This document shows, piece after piece, positions 47,001-58,084 of a DNA stretch of 64,000 nt. Under the pieces are notes generated by a model. That model saw only the letters and a list, made by a program, of their open reading frames with translations, was not told the origin of the DNA and did not search any database. The stretch spans positions 24,136-88,135 of the forward strand of contig JAQMWT010000140.1 in assembly GCA_029834535.1 (NCBI GenBank), written 5' to 3'. The first letter of the stretch is position 1. Each line of letters starts with the position of its first letter. The stretch comes from Chrysophaeum taylorii. Lineage: Eukaryota; Sar; Pelagophyceae; Pelagomonadales; Pelagomonadaceae. Position numbers and translations under genes: made by a program.

Positions 47001-49684
47001 TCTAAAAATCGCGTCGTGCTGCTGACGTCGATAAACGAGTCGACGGCGTACAATCCTCCGCCCGAATCTAGGGCCTTGTTGCCTTGGAACGTGGCGCCGA
47101 CCACCGAGACGCGGCCTTGCTGGCAGTTGGAGAAGCTTGCACCGCCACCCATCTCGTCGGCGACATTTCCGGCTACCACGACAGATTCGAGCGTCGCCTC
47201 GTTGACGGCGTCGAACATTGCGCCGCCGCCGTCGCCATTAGCGGCACCGTTCTCCTCGAGCGTCGAGTTGGAGACGCTCGCGCTCGAGAGCATCGACGAG
47301 TAAATTCCGCCGCCGTCGCCGGCGCGGTTCCGCCGCACGGTGACGCCGTCGAGCTCGCAGGTAGACAAGGCCCCGACGGCAATGCCTCCCCCCCGTCGTG
47401 ATGCCTCGTTGCCTTGGATCACCACGCCGGTGGCGACGAACTTGGCCTCGTCTGCGACGGCAATCGCGCCGCCGTCCTCGAGCGCTGCGTTGCGACTGAA
47501 CGCGAGGTGCTGGCCCGTCGACGCGACTCGAGCGACGTGCACCGAGGCGGCCGTGGCCGCGTGGACGCCGTCCGGGTGGTCGCGGCTTGTTTGATGCACG
47601 TCGAGGACGAGGTCGGCGGGCAAGTCGAGCGCCCACCGCGCCTCCCCCCAGGCCTCCGCATTCTTGGATGCTGTGTGAAGATCGTAGCGAGTTGCCTCGC
47701 GAGAAGCGTCGAGGCAGAACTCGGAGGTTGTGACGTCGCCGCTCCTTGGTCGGACCACCGTCAACTTACCGCGACCGTCGACGAATCGCTCGGAGGATGA
47801 CGACGACGACGACGAGAGGAGCCACGCGTGCGCGAAGGAGGCATCGATGCTGTCGTCCGAGGTCCAATCGAGCCCCAGCACGGCGAAGCGGCACGTGCGA
47901 GCTGCGTAGAGCGCGGCCCCGATGCCGGCGACGTGGACGGCCCCGCCCGAAGCAGACGCCACGTTGTCCTCGAACAACGTCGGACCCGCGAGGTGGACGA
48001 CGCTGTCGCTCGCGGCAATGGCGCCGCCGTCCCCACCCATCGCCACGAGTTTGGTTAGCGCACACCCAACAAAACTCGCGCGCGACCCCTGCTCGACGAC
48101 GATCCCGCCGCCCGCCCCCAATGCTTGGCACCTCGAAAAGCTCGAAGCCCGCGCCGTGATCGTCGACCCGCCCGTCGCGAAGACGCAGCCGCCGGATTGT
48201 TGAGCGTCGCAGTCTTCTACGCGGCTCTTGTTGTCGAGGTGGATGGTCGACCCGCCCGAGGCGAATATACATCCGCCGGCGGCGTTGGCAACAACAGCTG
48301 CGAAGTCCTTGACGAGGCTTGCGTCGACGACGCGAAACGAGCTCTCGCGCTCGGCAGTTACCGCGCGGCCGACGCCGTCCCGTAGTTCCGAGCCGTCGGT
48401 AATCTCAAGCGCGGTGCGCTCAAGGAAAAACATTTCCTTGCTACCGCCGCCGCCTCGGAGCACTTTGGATCTCACGAAGGTGGCGGTGTTACACATCTGA
48501 TGTGCGCAGTCTCCGTCAGGAATGGCATAGAGCACACTGCCCGTCGTGGTCGCAAACGAGTCGGCGATGACCACGTTGGCCGAATCGAGTCGAATTCTCT
48601 GCCCGTACATCATGATACTTCCGCCGATAAGGCTTGCCGTGCACTTTGTCATCGATGAGTCGCTAACGTTGATCCGAATTCCGACTCCCATCGCCAAGAA
48701 GCAGCCGCCGCGAATGCCCGAGCTCCTGGCGACCGACGAGTCGAACATTTCAAATGTAGCACCCGTGTTTATCACTATCGCCCCGCCATAAGACCCCGAC
48801 GAGTCGGTCACATTGGTCCCGTCTTTAAGAGTGACGTTTGTCCACGGTCCGGCGCCTATTCCGCCGCCCATCACTGAAGACCCGAACGCAAACGTCGACG
48901 CTATGGCGTCAAGCACCCCACGCGTGTGCACGTACACCAGACCCCCTACCACGCCGCTCGCAGACAGCGTGATCGTCACGCCAACCAAAGTGAGCCGCGA
49001 CGCGGTCATGCCGAGGATGGCCCCGCCGTAGTAGGACGTCGCGCACTCGGAAAACGCCACGTGCCGTGCCTCCAACGTCCCCGCCGACCCGACGGCGACG
49101 CAGCCCCCGCCGATCCCGGCCGAGGCCGTGCCGCCGCGCACGACGAGGTCTTCTAGCGACAACGACCCGCGCTGTTCGACCGTAAAGAGCCGATGCGGCC
49201 CCTTAGCCTCGACGACTGCTCGCCGCGCCGAACCGCGGATCTTCAGCGGCTGGTGCCCACGTGCGACCAAGACGGCCGACCCTTCGATCGCAATGTCATC
49301 AGTCAGCTCGACCAACTGGCAACTTTGAGCAACGGCAGACTCTGCGATCTCCCGCAGCAGTCCCCCATCGCTGACGCGCGCTTCAGTGCAGTTCGTCGTT
49401 TGCGGCAACGCCGCGGGCACCTCGTACTCTTCGTTGTCGTTTGGGCACGTCGCATTCGGGCACTCGCAGAAACTCCCGTCGGTTACGACTTGGGACGGTA
49501 GGGTTTCGCCGGAAAGATCGTCCGCACAGCTCGTACCCAGCACAACCAGTTCCCAATCGTCGCATGACTCAACCAAGTAGCATCCCTCCGCCCTTGGCGC
49601 TGGTGTTGGTTGCCTAGTCTCGTTTCTCACTGCCGCGGCCATCACGCCGACCTTTATTAACATCATCATCATCATCATCATCAT
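44036..49684 (-). CDS. Large beta-helix repeat and multi-pass membrane protein
   Basis: Three exons: 49684-46278, 46207-44528 and 44456-44036, with GT-AG introns of 70 nt (46277-46208) and 71 nt (44527-44457) that keep the frame, for 1835 aa. The start is one of eight ATGs encoded by a CAT repeat. Residues 80-1100 are beta-helix repeats (GGAI, GGGI/V, F-x-x-C, GGCVFATGGSTI) as in Pmp-like/pectin-lyase folds. After the first intron come a Cys-rich region (CSPC, CKDC, CQVC, CHTC; TNF-receptor or EGF-like), and then seven or more membrane helices (for example VALAVGLVALLAG). Such proteins are expanded in stramenopiles and might act as surface adhesins or receptors; this is inference. The exact C-terminus is uncertain because another small intron near 44100 would change the last 40 residues. 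Confidence 0.75.
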
Positions 49685-50067
49685 CACCGTCAAAGGTTTT
49701 TATTTGCTTCACGGTTTCCTTTCGACCATTAGAGCAAACTGCAATCACTTTATTTTTCTACTAATGAACCGTATCCAAACATATTTCTCTCGCTATATTC
49801 AACTATATTACATTGAAAAACAGTTACCGGTCACATTACCATAACGATTATCCGGGAAACCTCTATGTGGCTGACGGTTTGTGAAAGTCGAAGTTAATAT
49901 TATTATTATTAGTGACATGACCTACTTCACTTCGTCTACAAAGATATTATGATCGTAGCCGTTGGTTGATATGGGGCCCTTGAAAAAAAAAACATATACA
50001 TTGGCAAGCATAACGAAATCAGTGTAATGTACACAAACGTTCGGTATGTCAGATACCTACAACCTTA
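49685..50067. other. Intergenic region, no gene seen
   Basis: AT-rich sequence upstream of the beta-helix gene with a TTA repeat at 49899-49912 and an A-run at 49983-49992. It ends at the target duplication of a short retroposon. Confidence 0.45.
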
Positions 50068-50431
50068 ACTAACTAACTTCAGACCTCTACCGAGCATGGG
50101 AGCCAGGCCGGACCGACAGGAGCCAGTCCGGAATCACGGGCCTGTAGACGAGGAGCGCCGAAAGGTCGGTCGGCGGAGAGTGACCATCAAGCTTGTCGCC
50201 ATGCGACGAGGAGACCGCGATGTGACTGACAACCAACTCGTCGATAACCTTCCGTCTTCGCCCCCCGGCCATACCCCGTCCCACTGCGAACGTTCCGGCT
50301 GCCAACCGGCCCACCCGGGAGGCGAATAGGTGCCAACCTACGCCGGGAGGGCGGATGCCCTCGCAAGGCTCAGGATTCATGAGGCACCGTCCTCCATCGC
50401 AACCGCAGTCGGCGATCAGGGTAAGCGAGGG
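50068..50431 (-). mobile_element. Short (TTAG)n-tailed retroposon, full length
   Basis: 364 bp, minus orientation, with a perfect 10-bp duplication TACAACCTTA (50058-50067 and 50432-50441). The 5' end at 50431 reads CCCTCGCTTACCCTGATCG. Lies in the flank of copia copy A, just outside its LTR. Confidence 0.88.
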
Positions 50432-50638
50432 TACAACCTTATTGGACCATAAACCCACTTTCAGTTTGCACAAAAAAAAAAAAAAAAATCGCGCCGACCG
50501 AAACCCGCGTGTCGCCCGGCCACACACGCCGAAACGTCCCCTGGCGCAGCCCGTGAAGGTAAAAGTGGTCTCGTGCGGCCCGGCAGAGCGACGTGAGCCC
50601 TCTTTTAATCCATTGAGGCTCAAAATCTGTCTTCGGTC

Positions 50639-51039
50639 TGGAGAGATTTGACCCTCTCCGGGTACATGGTAGAGACTGCGTGCAGTCTTAGGCGTGTACA
50701 GACCATTCCGCTTGTCACATACCTCTACACAAGGTAGGGATTTAGGCCCTAACTCCTTAAGGACACTATGTCCCATAGCAGCGTTTACACTGACAACGGG
50801 GAACGAAGCCTCTGTTAATTAAACAGAAAACCCCGTACCTGACGGTACGCACCTGGAGGCCTACTCCATGTTGGTAGAAAGCTTCAGACGATTCTCATTG
50901 TCATGAAATATATAATTGCGGAAGGGTAAGGAAGGAAAGAGGGAAAGCCGTATTACGGAGAGAAAACCCTCTTGTGGAGATAGGTGTGAAATGAGTGAAA
51001 TGTTCCATTGTCGTGCACTTAATAGTGTAGCTCTCTGGA
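50639..51039 (-). repeat. 3' LTR of copia copy A
   Basis: The reverse complement of the LTR at 58085-58483, with scattered substitutions and a small indel. It begins (on the minus strand) TCCAGAGAGCTACACTATTA and ends in CTCTCCA. A purine tract GAGGGGG lies directly before it (51040-51046). Confidence 0.88.
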
Positions 51040-51046
51040 CCCCCTC
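51040..51046 (-). other. Polypurine tract of copy A
   Basis: GAGGGGG on the minus strand, immediately 5' of the LTR, the expected plus-strand primer position. Confidence 0.65.
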
Positions 51047-51565
51047 AACGTATGAAAGAATGGCTTATGCATTTCAGACGTTCTTGAGGCGGAACTTGTG
51101 CAATGTACATGAGAACAACGAACAATGGAACAAACAACAAAACATGACAGATTAATTATGATGTCGAGCGCGTTGTGATACTACGGAAAGAAGCGGTATC
51201 CACAACATCAGATGTGTGGTCCAATTCGTCCTCGCTATTATCGTCCAGTTCCTTTAACTCTGGAGAGGACGAGTTGTGATCATCGGAGGATAGGTCGTTA
51301 GCGGTATTAGGTGTAGTCATAGCATCACTCGGGGTGACCAAGGGCGCCATAACAGACGAGAGGAAGGACATAGCAGCATCTGGTGTTAAAGCGCGCAGAT
51401 CGAAAGCAGGGATAACATGATCGTGAGCATCAGACATAGCGGCATGTAAATTGTGGGCTGCGTCGTCGATTAGAGTTAGCTGTGCCTCATCATACGTATT
51501 TGGAGGGAACTGTCCAATAGACGAAATGAGCGAGCGTGAAATTATGTGGACAAAGACAGCAAAGG

Positions 51566-51925
51566 CCTTACCCTGATTGCCGACTGCGGTTGCGATGGAG
51601 GACGGTGCCTCAAGAATTCTGAGCCTTGCGAGGGCATCCGCCCTCCCGGCGTAGGTTGGCACCTATTCGCCTCCCGGGCGGGCCGGTTGACAGCCGGAAC
51701 GTTCGCAGTGGGACGGGGTATGGCCGGGGGGCGAAGACGGAAGGTTATCGACGAGTTGGTTGTCAGTCACATCGCGGTCTCCTCGTCGCATGGCGACAAG
51801 CTTGATGGTCACTCTCCGCCGACCGACCTTTCGGCGCTCCTCGTCTACAGCCCCGTGATTCCGGACTGGCTCCTGTCGGTCCGGCCTGGCTCCCATGCTC
51901 GGGAGAGGTCTGAAGTTAGTTCGTT
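51566..51925 (+). mobile_element. Short (TTAG)n-tailed retroposon, full length, inside copy A
   Basis: 360 bp in + orientation with a perfect 12-bp duplication AGACAGCAAAGG (51554-51565 and 51926-51937). The 5' end is CCTTACCCTGATTGCCGACT. The tail is short and mutated (TTAGTTCG). Confidence 0.9.
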
Positions 51926-52892
51926 AGACAGCAAAGGTTGGGATTACAGTGTCCTGATGCATCTGAAGACTTGAAAGTATGTTATCTAAAAGGGCCACAT
52001 GTTTAATATTCTCGGTCACTTGAGTATTTAGTGTGTCGTAAGCTTCTTGCATCTGGGTTAGTGTTTTTAGCGCAACAGATAGCTGTTGATCTCGTGCCAT
52101 CAATTGCTGTTCACTGTTAGTGAGACGCGAGGATGAAGACTGAATCTCTTCTTTTAATTGGCGTAAAGATTCAGCCATATTGTCGTTAGCTTTATCTGGC
52201 GTGGGTTCAGCGGATGGATTGTCGATTGGTGCAGGTGTTACATATTCAGATGAGATGTTATCTGAAAAAGCATCAACTATAGCAGAAGGATAGCCAACCT
52301 GGACTAGCACATTTTTAAAGGCTGATTGCTGATCGAGTGAAAGTTGACGAAAATAAGTAAACATTGGCGGTAACCACTCGGAGGATTTAGCGTTAAGTTG
52401 GTGAGAGACATCATTAACGAAGCTTTCAATGAGCACAGTAAGTAGCTCATCAGGATTGGTGACTACACAGGTTTTATCTTCAATGGACTTTTACAAGACC
52501 AAGCTGCTACAAGGAATTCAAGATTTACACTCGAAATATAAGGCAGCTGTAGCAAGAGATGGGCATTAGCGTCAGGGTTGATAATGATTTTAGAAGCATC
52601 GACGTTAAAGCTTGCCATACACTGCATGAGCGCCTCTTTGAGCAGCTTGTTAATAGCAATGGACTTTCCAAGGCGGAGGATGATAGCTCTCATGTGTGCA
52701 GCAGGATCATTATAACATGAAAGGCGAAAAGATTGTTGATTGTTGCAAATTTAAGCTGTCCCGTGGTGGGATAGGTTGCACATGACGCAAATCAACAGAA
52801 AGAAGGGACGTGGTACGTCGAAGCAATGCGATGCGTGTTGTTCAGACGCGAGATGATCTTCGATGATTTTCCTTATCTTGTCCGTTTTAAGC

Positions 52893-53155
52893 GGGCGGGC
52901 CGGTTGGCAGCCGGAACGTTCGCAGTGGGACGGGGTATGGCCGGGGGGCGAAGACGGAAGGTTATCGGCGAGTTGGTTGTCAGTCACATCGCGGTCTCCT
53001 CGTCGGATTGCGACAAGCTTGATGGTCACTCTCCGCCGACCGACCTTTCGGCGCTCCTCGTCTACAGGCCCGTGATTCTGGACTGGCTCCTGTCGGTCCG
53101 GCCTGGCTCCCATGCTCGGGTGAGGTCTGAAGTTAGTTAGTTAGTTAGTTAGTTA
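52893..53155 (+). mobile_element. 5'-truncated (TTAG)n-tailed retroposon inside copy A
   Basis: 263 bp, starting within the family at GGGCGGGCCGGTTGGCAGCC. Bounded by GTCCGTTTTAAGC (52880-52892 and 53156-53168), and with a tail of five TTAG units. Confidence 0.88.
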
Positions 53156-53922
53156 GTCCGTTTTAAGCTCATCTTCAGTGCATATGACGAGTACAAGGGG
53201 TGTACCCGGCGTATTGATTTTATTATAGCACCTGGTAAACGCCACATGTACTTTGACAACCCCTTTAATGGGCGGATAGCGATGATAGCGTGTACCTTCA
53301 TTGGTCGATATATGAGGCGCGTTCCTGATACGCTAAGCCTTCACACATAACAAGGAACTTAAGAACTGGACATTATCCACAAAGAACTGGACATTATCCA
53401 CAAAATGTGTTTGTTGTGCTTCCGTAAGCAATTGCTGGATGGACTTATGCCAACATTGAAGATCTTTAGGTGGTGGCAGAAGAAAGTTTGGTGGCTGGAA
53501 ACCAAGTGCCATGACATTCCCTGACATCATCGCCATTGCATCGAACTTACAGTGCTTGAGCAGGAAGTACTCGGACTTTGCAGCATGCGAATTAGGCTGT
53601 TGTTGGACAGTTGCCTTGGGCGTCACGGGTGTGGACTGGTTTCCTTGAGCAACCGACAGATACGTTTGATGCTTCCGATTAGGAGAACTAGTCGGAGCAA
53701 CGCCTGGATTTAATGCATTAAAAGGGGAGGATAGTGATGACACGCCACCGCGGCCACGGTTCAGTACAGAATAACGCCGGCTTGCAGCATCCTTGTTCTT
53801 TGTAGGGTTCATCTTAGAAAGATCCCCGCATTGCGTATTTCATTGTATTTCACAGCGAACCACTGTTCCGTTGTATATGAGGGTTAGTTTAACGTCATTT
53901 CGGACATAGTGAAGGGTAAGGG

Positions 53923-54928
53923 TCAACCATCTTGTTGAGCTATGGGTTGTTGTAAGCCAAGTAACGTGCGGAATCTGCTGAAGAGCGGAGCTCCGAAGGG
54001 TTTAGTGAATCCGTCAGCAATGTTTTGAGTACCGGAAGAATGATGGAAACATGATGTAGACGTATTCGTTTTAACTGTACGTAGTCGCGAATACGAAACC
54101 AGCGTGTGCTGAGCATTGCGAGGGCATCCGCCCTCCCGGCGTAGGTTGGCACCTATTCGCCTCCCGGGCGGGCCGGTTGGCAGCCGGAACGTTCGCAGTG
54201 GGACGGGATATGGCCGGGGGGCGCAGACGGAAGGTTATCGACGAGTTGGTTGTCAGTCACATCGCGGTCTCCTCGTCGCATGGCGACAAGCTTGATGGTC
54301 ACTCTCCGCCGACCGACCTTTCGGCGCTCCTCGTCTACAGGCCCGTGATTCCGGACTGGCTCCTGTCGGTCCGGCCTGGCTCCCATGCTCGGGAGAGGTC
54401 TGAAGTTAGTTAGTTAGTTAGTGTGCTGATAGCTCTAGCCTTAGTCGCACTGTCGGGATTATTTGATAGATGGATAGCAGAAGCAGAGTCTCCAAGTATA
54501 GGACTGTTACGTATGAACGACATGTCCGATGGGAGAGGGTTGTCGTGAGCATCATAATCTAATAACAAGTCTTTCCCTGGAGGTTGGCGAAGATAGTAGT
54601 GAGGATTTATAGCGAATGCCATTTCCGTTAACAATTTGCGTAACCAGACCACACCATCGGCACACATATTAAGGGCGATAAGTTCACTCTCATGCGTAGA
54701 AGTAGCCGTGATAGGCTGTAATTTAGACTTCCAAGTGATGAGTGAACCGAACAAAAAGATGGCGTAACCGGTTGTAGTCTTGCGGTCTTGTTCATAAGAG
54801 GGTGCGTTATCGGCATCAACGATCGCGACCAATGGATCAAAGTTACCTGAATTAACTTGTTCTTTAGTGTAATCCAACATGGTTGCCGTGTCAGTGCGAT
54901 TGACGATAAGAAGTCTAAGATGGTCCAT
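53923..54928 (-). pseudogene. Copia RNase H, split by a retroposon (copy A)
   Basis: The upstream part (54928-54430) has VAIVDADNAPSYEQDRKTTT (first Asp), ITATSTHESELIALNMCADG (Glu) and SPILGDSASAIHLSNNPDSA (Asp). A 308-bp retroposon then interrupts it. The reading resumes at 54112 with RWFRIRDYVQLKRIRLHHVS, and, after one frameshift, NIADGFTKPFGAPLFSRFRT, the usual copia RNase H terminus. TGA is at 53925-53923. Confidence 0.85.
54113..54420 (+). mobile_element. 5'-truncated (TTAG)n-tailed retroposon inside RNase H of copy A
   Basis: 308 bp starting at GCATTGCGAGGGCATCCGCC, with a perfect 9-bp duplication GTGTGCTGA (54104-54112 and 54421-54429). Removing the insert and one target copy rejoins the RNase H frame. 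Confidence 0.9.
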
Positions 54929-56501
54929 TAGAGCGGAAGAGCCAAGAGTAGTACCAGAGTCGAAGATTGCGATTTTCGGGCTTGCGCAAGTAGCGGAGCG
55001 TTCCTGTTAGTACTCGAACGTGTAGAAATGCTGGATTATGCATTCCTCGGGAACAACGACTAAGGCTTTTGGATAGATCAGGGCGACAGGCCAATTGTAC
55101 AAAAGTGAGCTTGCCGAGTAAGGTGGAGAAGGTATGAAGAATAAACTTGTCCATGTCAGAGGATGGCTCTCCAGTTTTATAAGTGGTTGATGGTGACATC
55201 GGTGTAGAAGTGGGACGTAGCTGCATTAAAAATGGGTACTCTTCGAACAATGCATCAAGTTTAGCTTGACAGTCCAGTGAGATAGAGCCGTCAGTAGTAC
55301 GCGTTATGCGCATGCCTAAGAGAGTATGGACTTCTTCAAAGGTGTCGACTGAGTATTCCTTTTTCAGGGCTTGCTGGAATTCACGACGTAGAGTTTCCGA
55401 AGTGCAAGTGATGACGACGTCATCTACTGAGAGCGTGCAAATTGAAAATGTAGCGTCAGCCTGGACTTTAGCGTAAATGCACGTATCTGTTCGGAAGCGT
55501 GTATAGCCAAAAGAATTAAAGAAGCTATTTATAGTTTGATTCCAAAGGGCAGGACTTTGTCGTAATCCATAAAGAGATTTAAGTAGTTTTGAGAGACGAC
55601 GGCCGTGATATTTGGTATCTTCAGGATCGAGAAGGTAAATGCCTTGTGGCAGTTTGACGTAGACATGAGAGTCGATGGGAGCTTGAGCAAAAGCGTTAGG
55701 TACGTCGACGTGGTAGACAGGAAGTCGCAGATGGGCTGCTAGCGCCAGAACACAACGGATGCCAGAAAGCTGTGCCATAGGGCTGAATGTGTTGAAGAAG
55801 TCGGTGCCCAGAGAGGCTAAAAATCCTCGTAGGACCAGGCGTGCTTTATGTTTAAGATATTGACCGGCAGCATTGGTTTTTCTACGTAGGACGAGGCGGG
55901 TGTCAATAGGCTTTGAGTTGACCATTGGCAACGCGAGTTTAAAGCAGCTAAACTTAACAATGTCAAAAATCTCCTTGGAGATAGCGGAAATATAAGCTTT
56001 ACGATCAGCGTCTGAGAGACCTTTGAGGCAGGTCAACTCATATTCATCAATTTTGATATCTTTGGCTTGAATCTTGTGTTCGTCCGGACAAACAGTGCTG
56101 GGGGAGTGAGCCGTCGTAAGATGGGTGATTGCGTAAGAGGCGACATTATCGTTAGTGTGAGCGTGATCGGGATCTTCGACAAGTTGAACAACTAGTAGAG
56201 GAGCATCACCAAGGTGGGCCTCAATGTAATGCGATTGCACGGTGATATAGTCTTCGATGGCGGAGAGGTGAGGCTCGGAGGCTCCATAAGAAGCGTCGTT
56301 ATGATCCAAACTGGAGTGGGGTGTGAGCAAAGCATAAGCATATTGAGCGGGAGAGACTTGAAAAGCGTGAGCATGTTCGGAAATGAGATGAACGAGAGCT
56401 TGAGGAAGGTGAAAGTCTGCAAGGCTGACGTCGTCGCAGAAATGGACGTGAGTGGCATCAGGCGATGGATGGCTATGGCTCCTATGACACATAACTGACA
56501 T
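54915..56501 (-). pseudogene. Copia reverse transcriptase (copy A)
   Basis: 528 codons without a stop. The RVT_2 domain starts at about residue 170: KHKARLVLRGFLASLGTDFF, then LRLPVYHVDVPNAFAQAPID (first catalytic Asp), LLKSLYGLRQSPALWNQTIN, ICTLSVDDVVITCTSETLRR (S-V-D-D instead of the usual Y-V-D-D) and HTLLGMRITRTTDGSISLDC. The domain itself looks intact, but the element as a whole is broken, so it is given as a pseudogene. Its first 160 residues are the variable linker between integrase and RT. It overlaps the RNase H frame by 14 nt, in a different frame. Confidence 0.85.
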
Positions 56502-57427
56502 TGTACTTCATGATTAAAGACATGTAAGTAAGGGGGAAATGCGGACATATTAATACCATGTTCCACACGAAAGGGAGTTGTAACATGCTGAGATAAATAG
56601 GGTTTAAACGAATTACAATAAATTTGTTTTAGTTGTACATGAGCATAAGTAGAACAACAATTGCGGACAAACTCAAGGGCGTTACAAAATTCGCTAGAAT
56701 TAGTGCTACGACAAAAGTACACTAACAAAAATTTAGAGATGGGACACTTAAAAACAATGATATGTCGAAAGGATCCCCATTCCGAGAGAACAGATACGTA
56801 ACCACCGTCACATGCCCAGGCTTCACCAGGTTGAAAAATTTTTTCGAATGACGGTTGCTTGGTAAGATGGTGTGGATGAGGGAAGCGTTTTTTATGAATC
56901 GTACAATCCACACAGAACTTACGGTAGGGTACATCAGAAGGATGATGTCCCGGACTGGCAATAACCTGAACAGCTTATATAGCTTGAGAATCACTAGAAT
57001 GGTGGATGTTGTGAAAATTGGTAGCACGCTGTTGCGCATCTCGAAATGCGAGGGTGCTGGCATGAACTTTTCTATCAAAGGGTGCATGCTTCTCATGGAG
57101 CTGTCTTGGCGTTATGAGAGGAATTTGTCTTTCTTTAGTAGAGGATGATATATCTGCGGACGAAGTGTTAGAGAGGAAGACATGAGCCACTGAATCCAGA
57201 TGAAAAGGTAGAAGTTCGTGGTTAGAAGCAAGATTGTCACAACATAAAAATTTTGTATTAGAGATATATAACATTGTAATGGAACTCTGGTGTAATATTA
57301 ACGATGTGTCGTTTGGGCATATATTTGTGAAAAAGGTTGACCTATAGTTTTTGGTTAGAGAAGCGTGATCAGGTTCAAAGGATGGTGATAACGTTAATTT
57401 ACGCAAGTCATAGACAATATGACACAA
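56192..57427 (-). pseudogene. Copia integrase region (copy A)
   Basis: Two main frames. The first part (57427-56975) leads into the zinc-binding region at about 56950-56880, SPGHHPSDVPYRKF then CVDCTIHKKRFPHP, that is an H-H ... C-x-x-C-x(n)-K integrase N-terminus. The core follows: AWACDGGYVSVLSEWGSFRH, then IIVFKCPISKFLLVYFCRST (first Asp, beta strands and the usual K). The later D and E are hard to place because of drift. Stops and frameshifts disable it. Confidence 0.7.
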
Positions 57428-57430
57428 GTT

Positions 57431-58084
57431 TTAATAAATGACATGATAGGTTCCGGCCGGAATAGCATTAGCGATTATGTCGCAGCATAGGTCCGGGGAC
57501 AAAGACAACAGGAAGTTGATTTGGTACGCTGTGAAATTATTGGCGCGTGCCAATTCACGAGTTGAGTAATGTCGAATGCGATCGAGTCGTGGATCGTACA
57601 AGATCATGTTAGCAAATCCACGGATTGTAGGAGTGGGGGTATATATAGAATGAACTTTGGCGCCCATCTTCCTATCACTGGATGTGATGAAGCCAAGGTA
57701 TCTGCTTTGAGACAGATGCATGTCACTTAAAGCAAAAATTTTATCGATAAACTCGAGACGATTTTCCTGAGGGTAGAAGACGAAAGAATCGTGAAGCACA
57801 GGTGAAGTATATAGGAAACCAGTGTTTGTACTAGACGACGCGAGTCGTGATTTTCATTATTATTATGGTATGCTTGACAAAGCCAAAGGAAACCGGTAAC
57901 AGGATCGAGAGAGGCAGTCTTATCGATTCCGGTGTCATGTGTTAGGAAGGTATAGGTTTCACCAAATGCATTTATATGTGCCTGGTATTTAGAAGAGGAG
58001 TTAAAAACTGTTATGTCTCCACCTGTGTGTCTTCCACCGGTGATGTAAATGATGGAGGAAGTAGAGGATTTATTTAAGAATAAC
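57431..58084 (-). pseudogene. C-terminal part of retrotransposon cytosine-C5 methyltransferase (copy A)
   Basis: Two frames. The first (58060-57850) has YITGGRHTGGDITVF and LDPVTGFLWLCQAYHNNN, matching copy B at 62800-62980. The second (57799-57431) has PTPTIRGFANMILYDPRLDR, IRHYSTRELARANNF (motif IX, with R-x-x-S/T-x-R-E) and CDIIANAIPAGTYHVIY (motif X, the usual G-N-A-x-P as A-N-A-I-P). The element's left edge at 58084 is the junction with copy B's LTR, so motifs I-VIII of this copy lie elsewhere. Confidence 0.75.

Larger units (their letters stand above)
51157..53812 (-). pseudogene. Extra 3' ORF of the copia family (ORF3), interrupted
   Basis: A second reading frame after RNase H, which standard copia elements lack. 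It starts at ATG 53812 (MNPTKNKDAASRRYSVLNRG), continues through KVHAIIAIRPLKGLSKYMWR (about 53290-53230), KIRKIIEDHLASEQHASHCF, LGKSIAINKLLKEALMQCMA (52660-52600), a coiled-coil region (RQLKEEIQSSSSRLTNSEQQ, about 52170-52110) and an acidic, Ser-rich tail ending DTASFRSITTRSTS. Two short retroposons and several frameshifts break it. The basic Ser/Pro/Gln-rich start and coiled coil could be gag-like or env-like in role, but I see no membrane helix and no known domain. Confidence 0.55.
50639..58084 (-). mobile_element. Copia retrotransposon with methyltransferase, copy A (5' end displaced)
   Basis: Minus-strand element. Reading 5' to 3': C-terminal methyltransferase (58084-57431), integrase (57427-56192), RT (56501-54915), RNase H (54928-53923), an extra ORF (53812-51157), a polypurine tract (51046-51040) and a 401-bp LTR (51039-50639). 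Its 5' LTR, gag and protease are absent because copy B starts at 58085. Three short retroposons (51566-51925, 52893-53155, 54113-54420) have inserted into its 3' third. It is AT-richer than the host genes. Confidence 0.85.

Noticed and set aside
53130-53158. (TTAG)n runs as possible interstitial telomere repeats
   Set aside because: They always occur as the tail of the same retroposon next to a target duplication and number only a few units.
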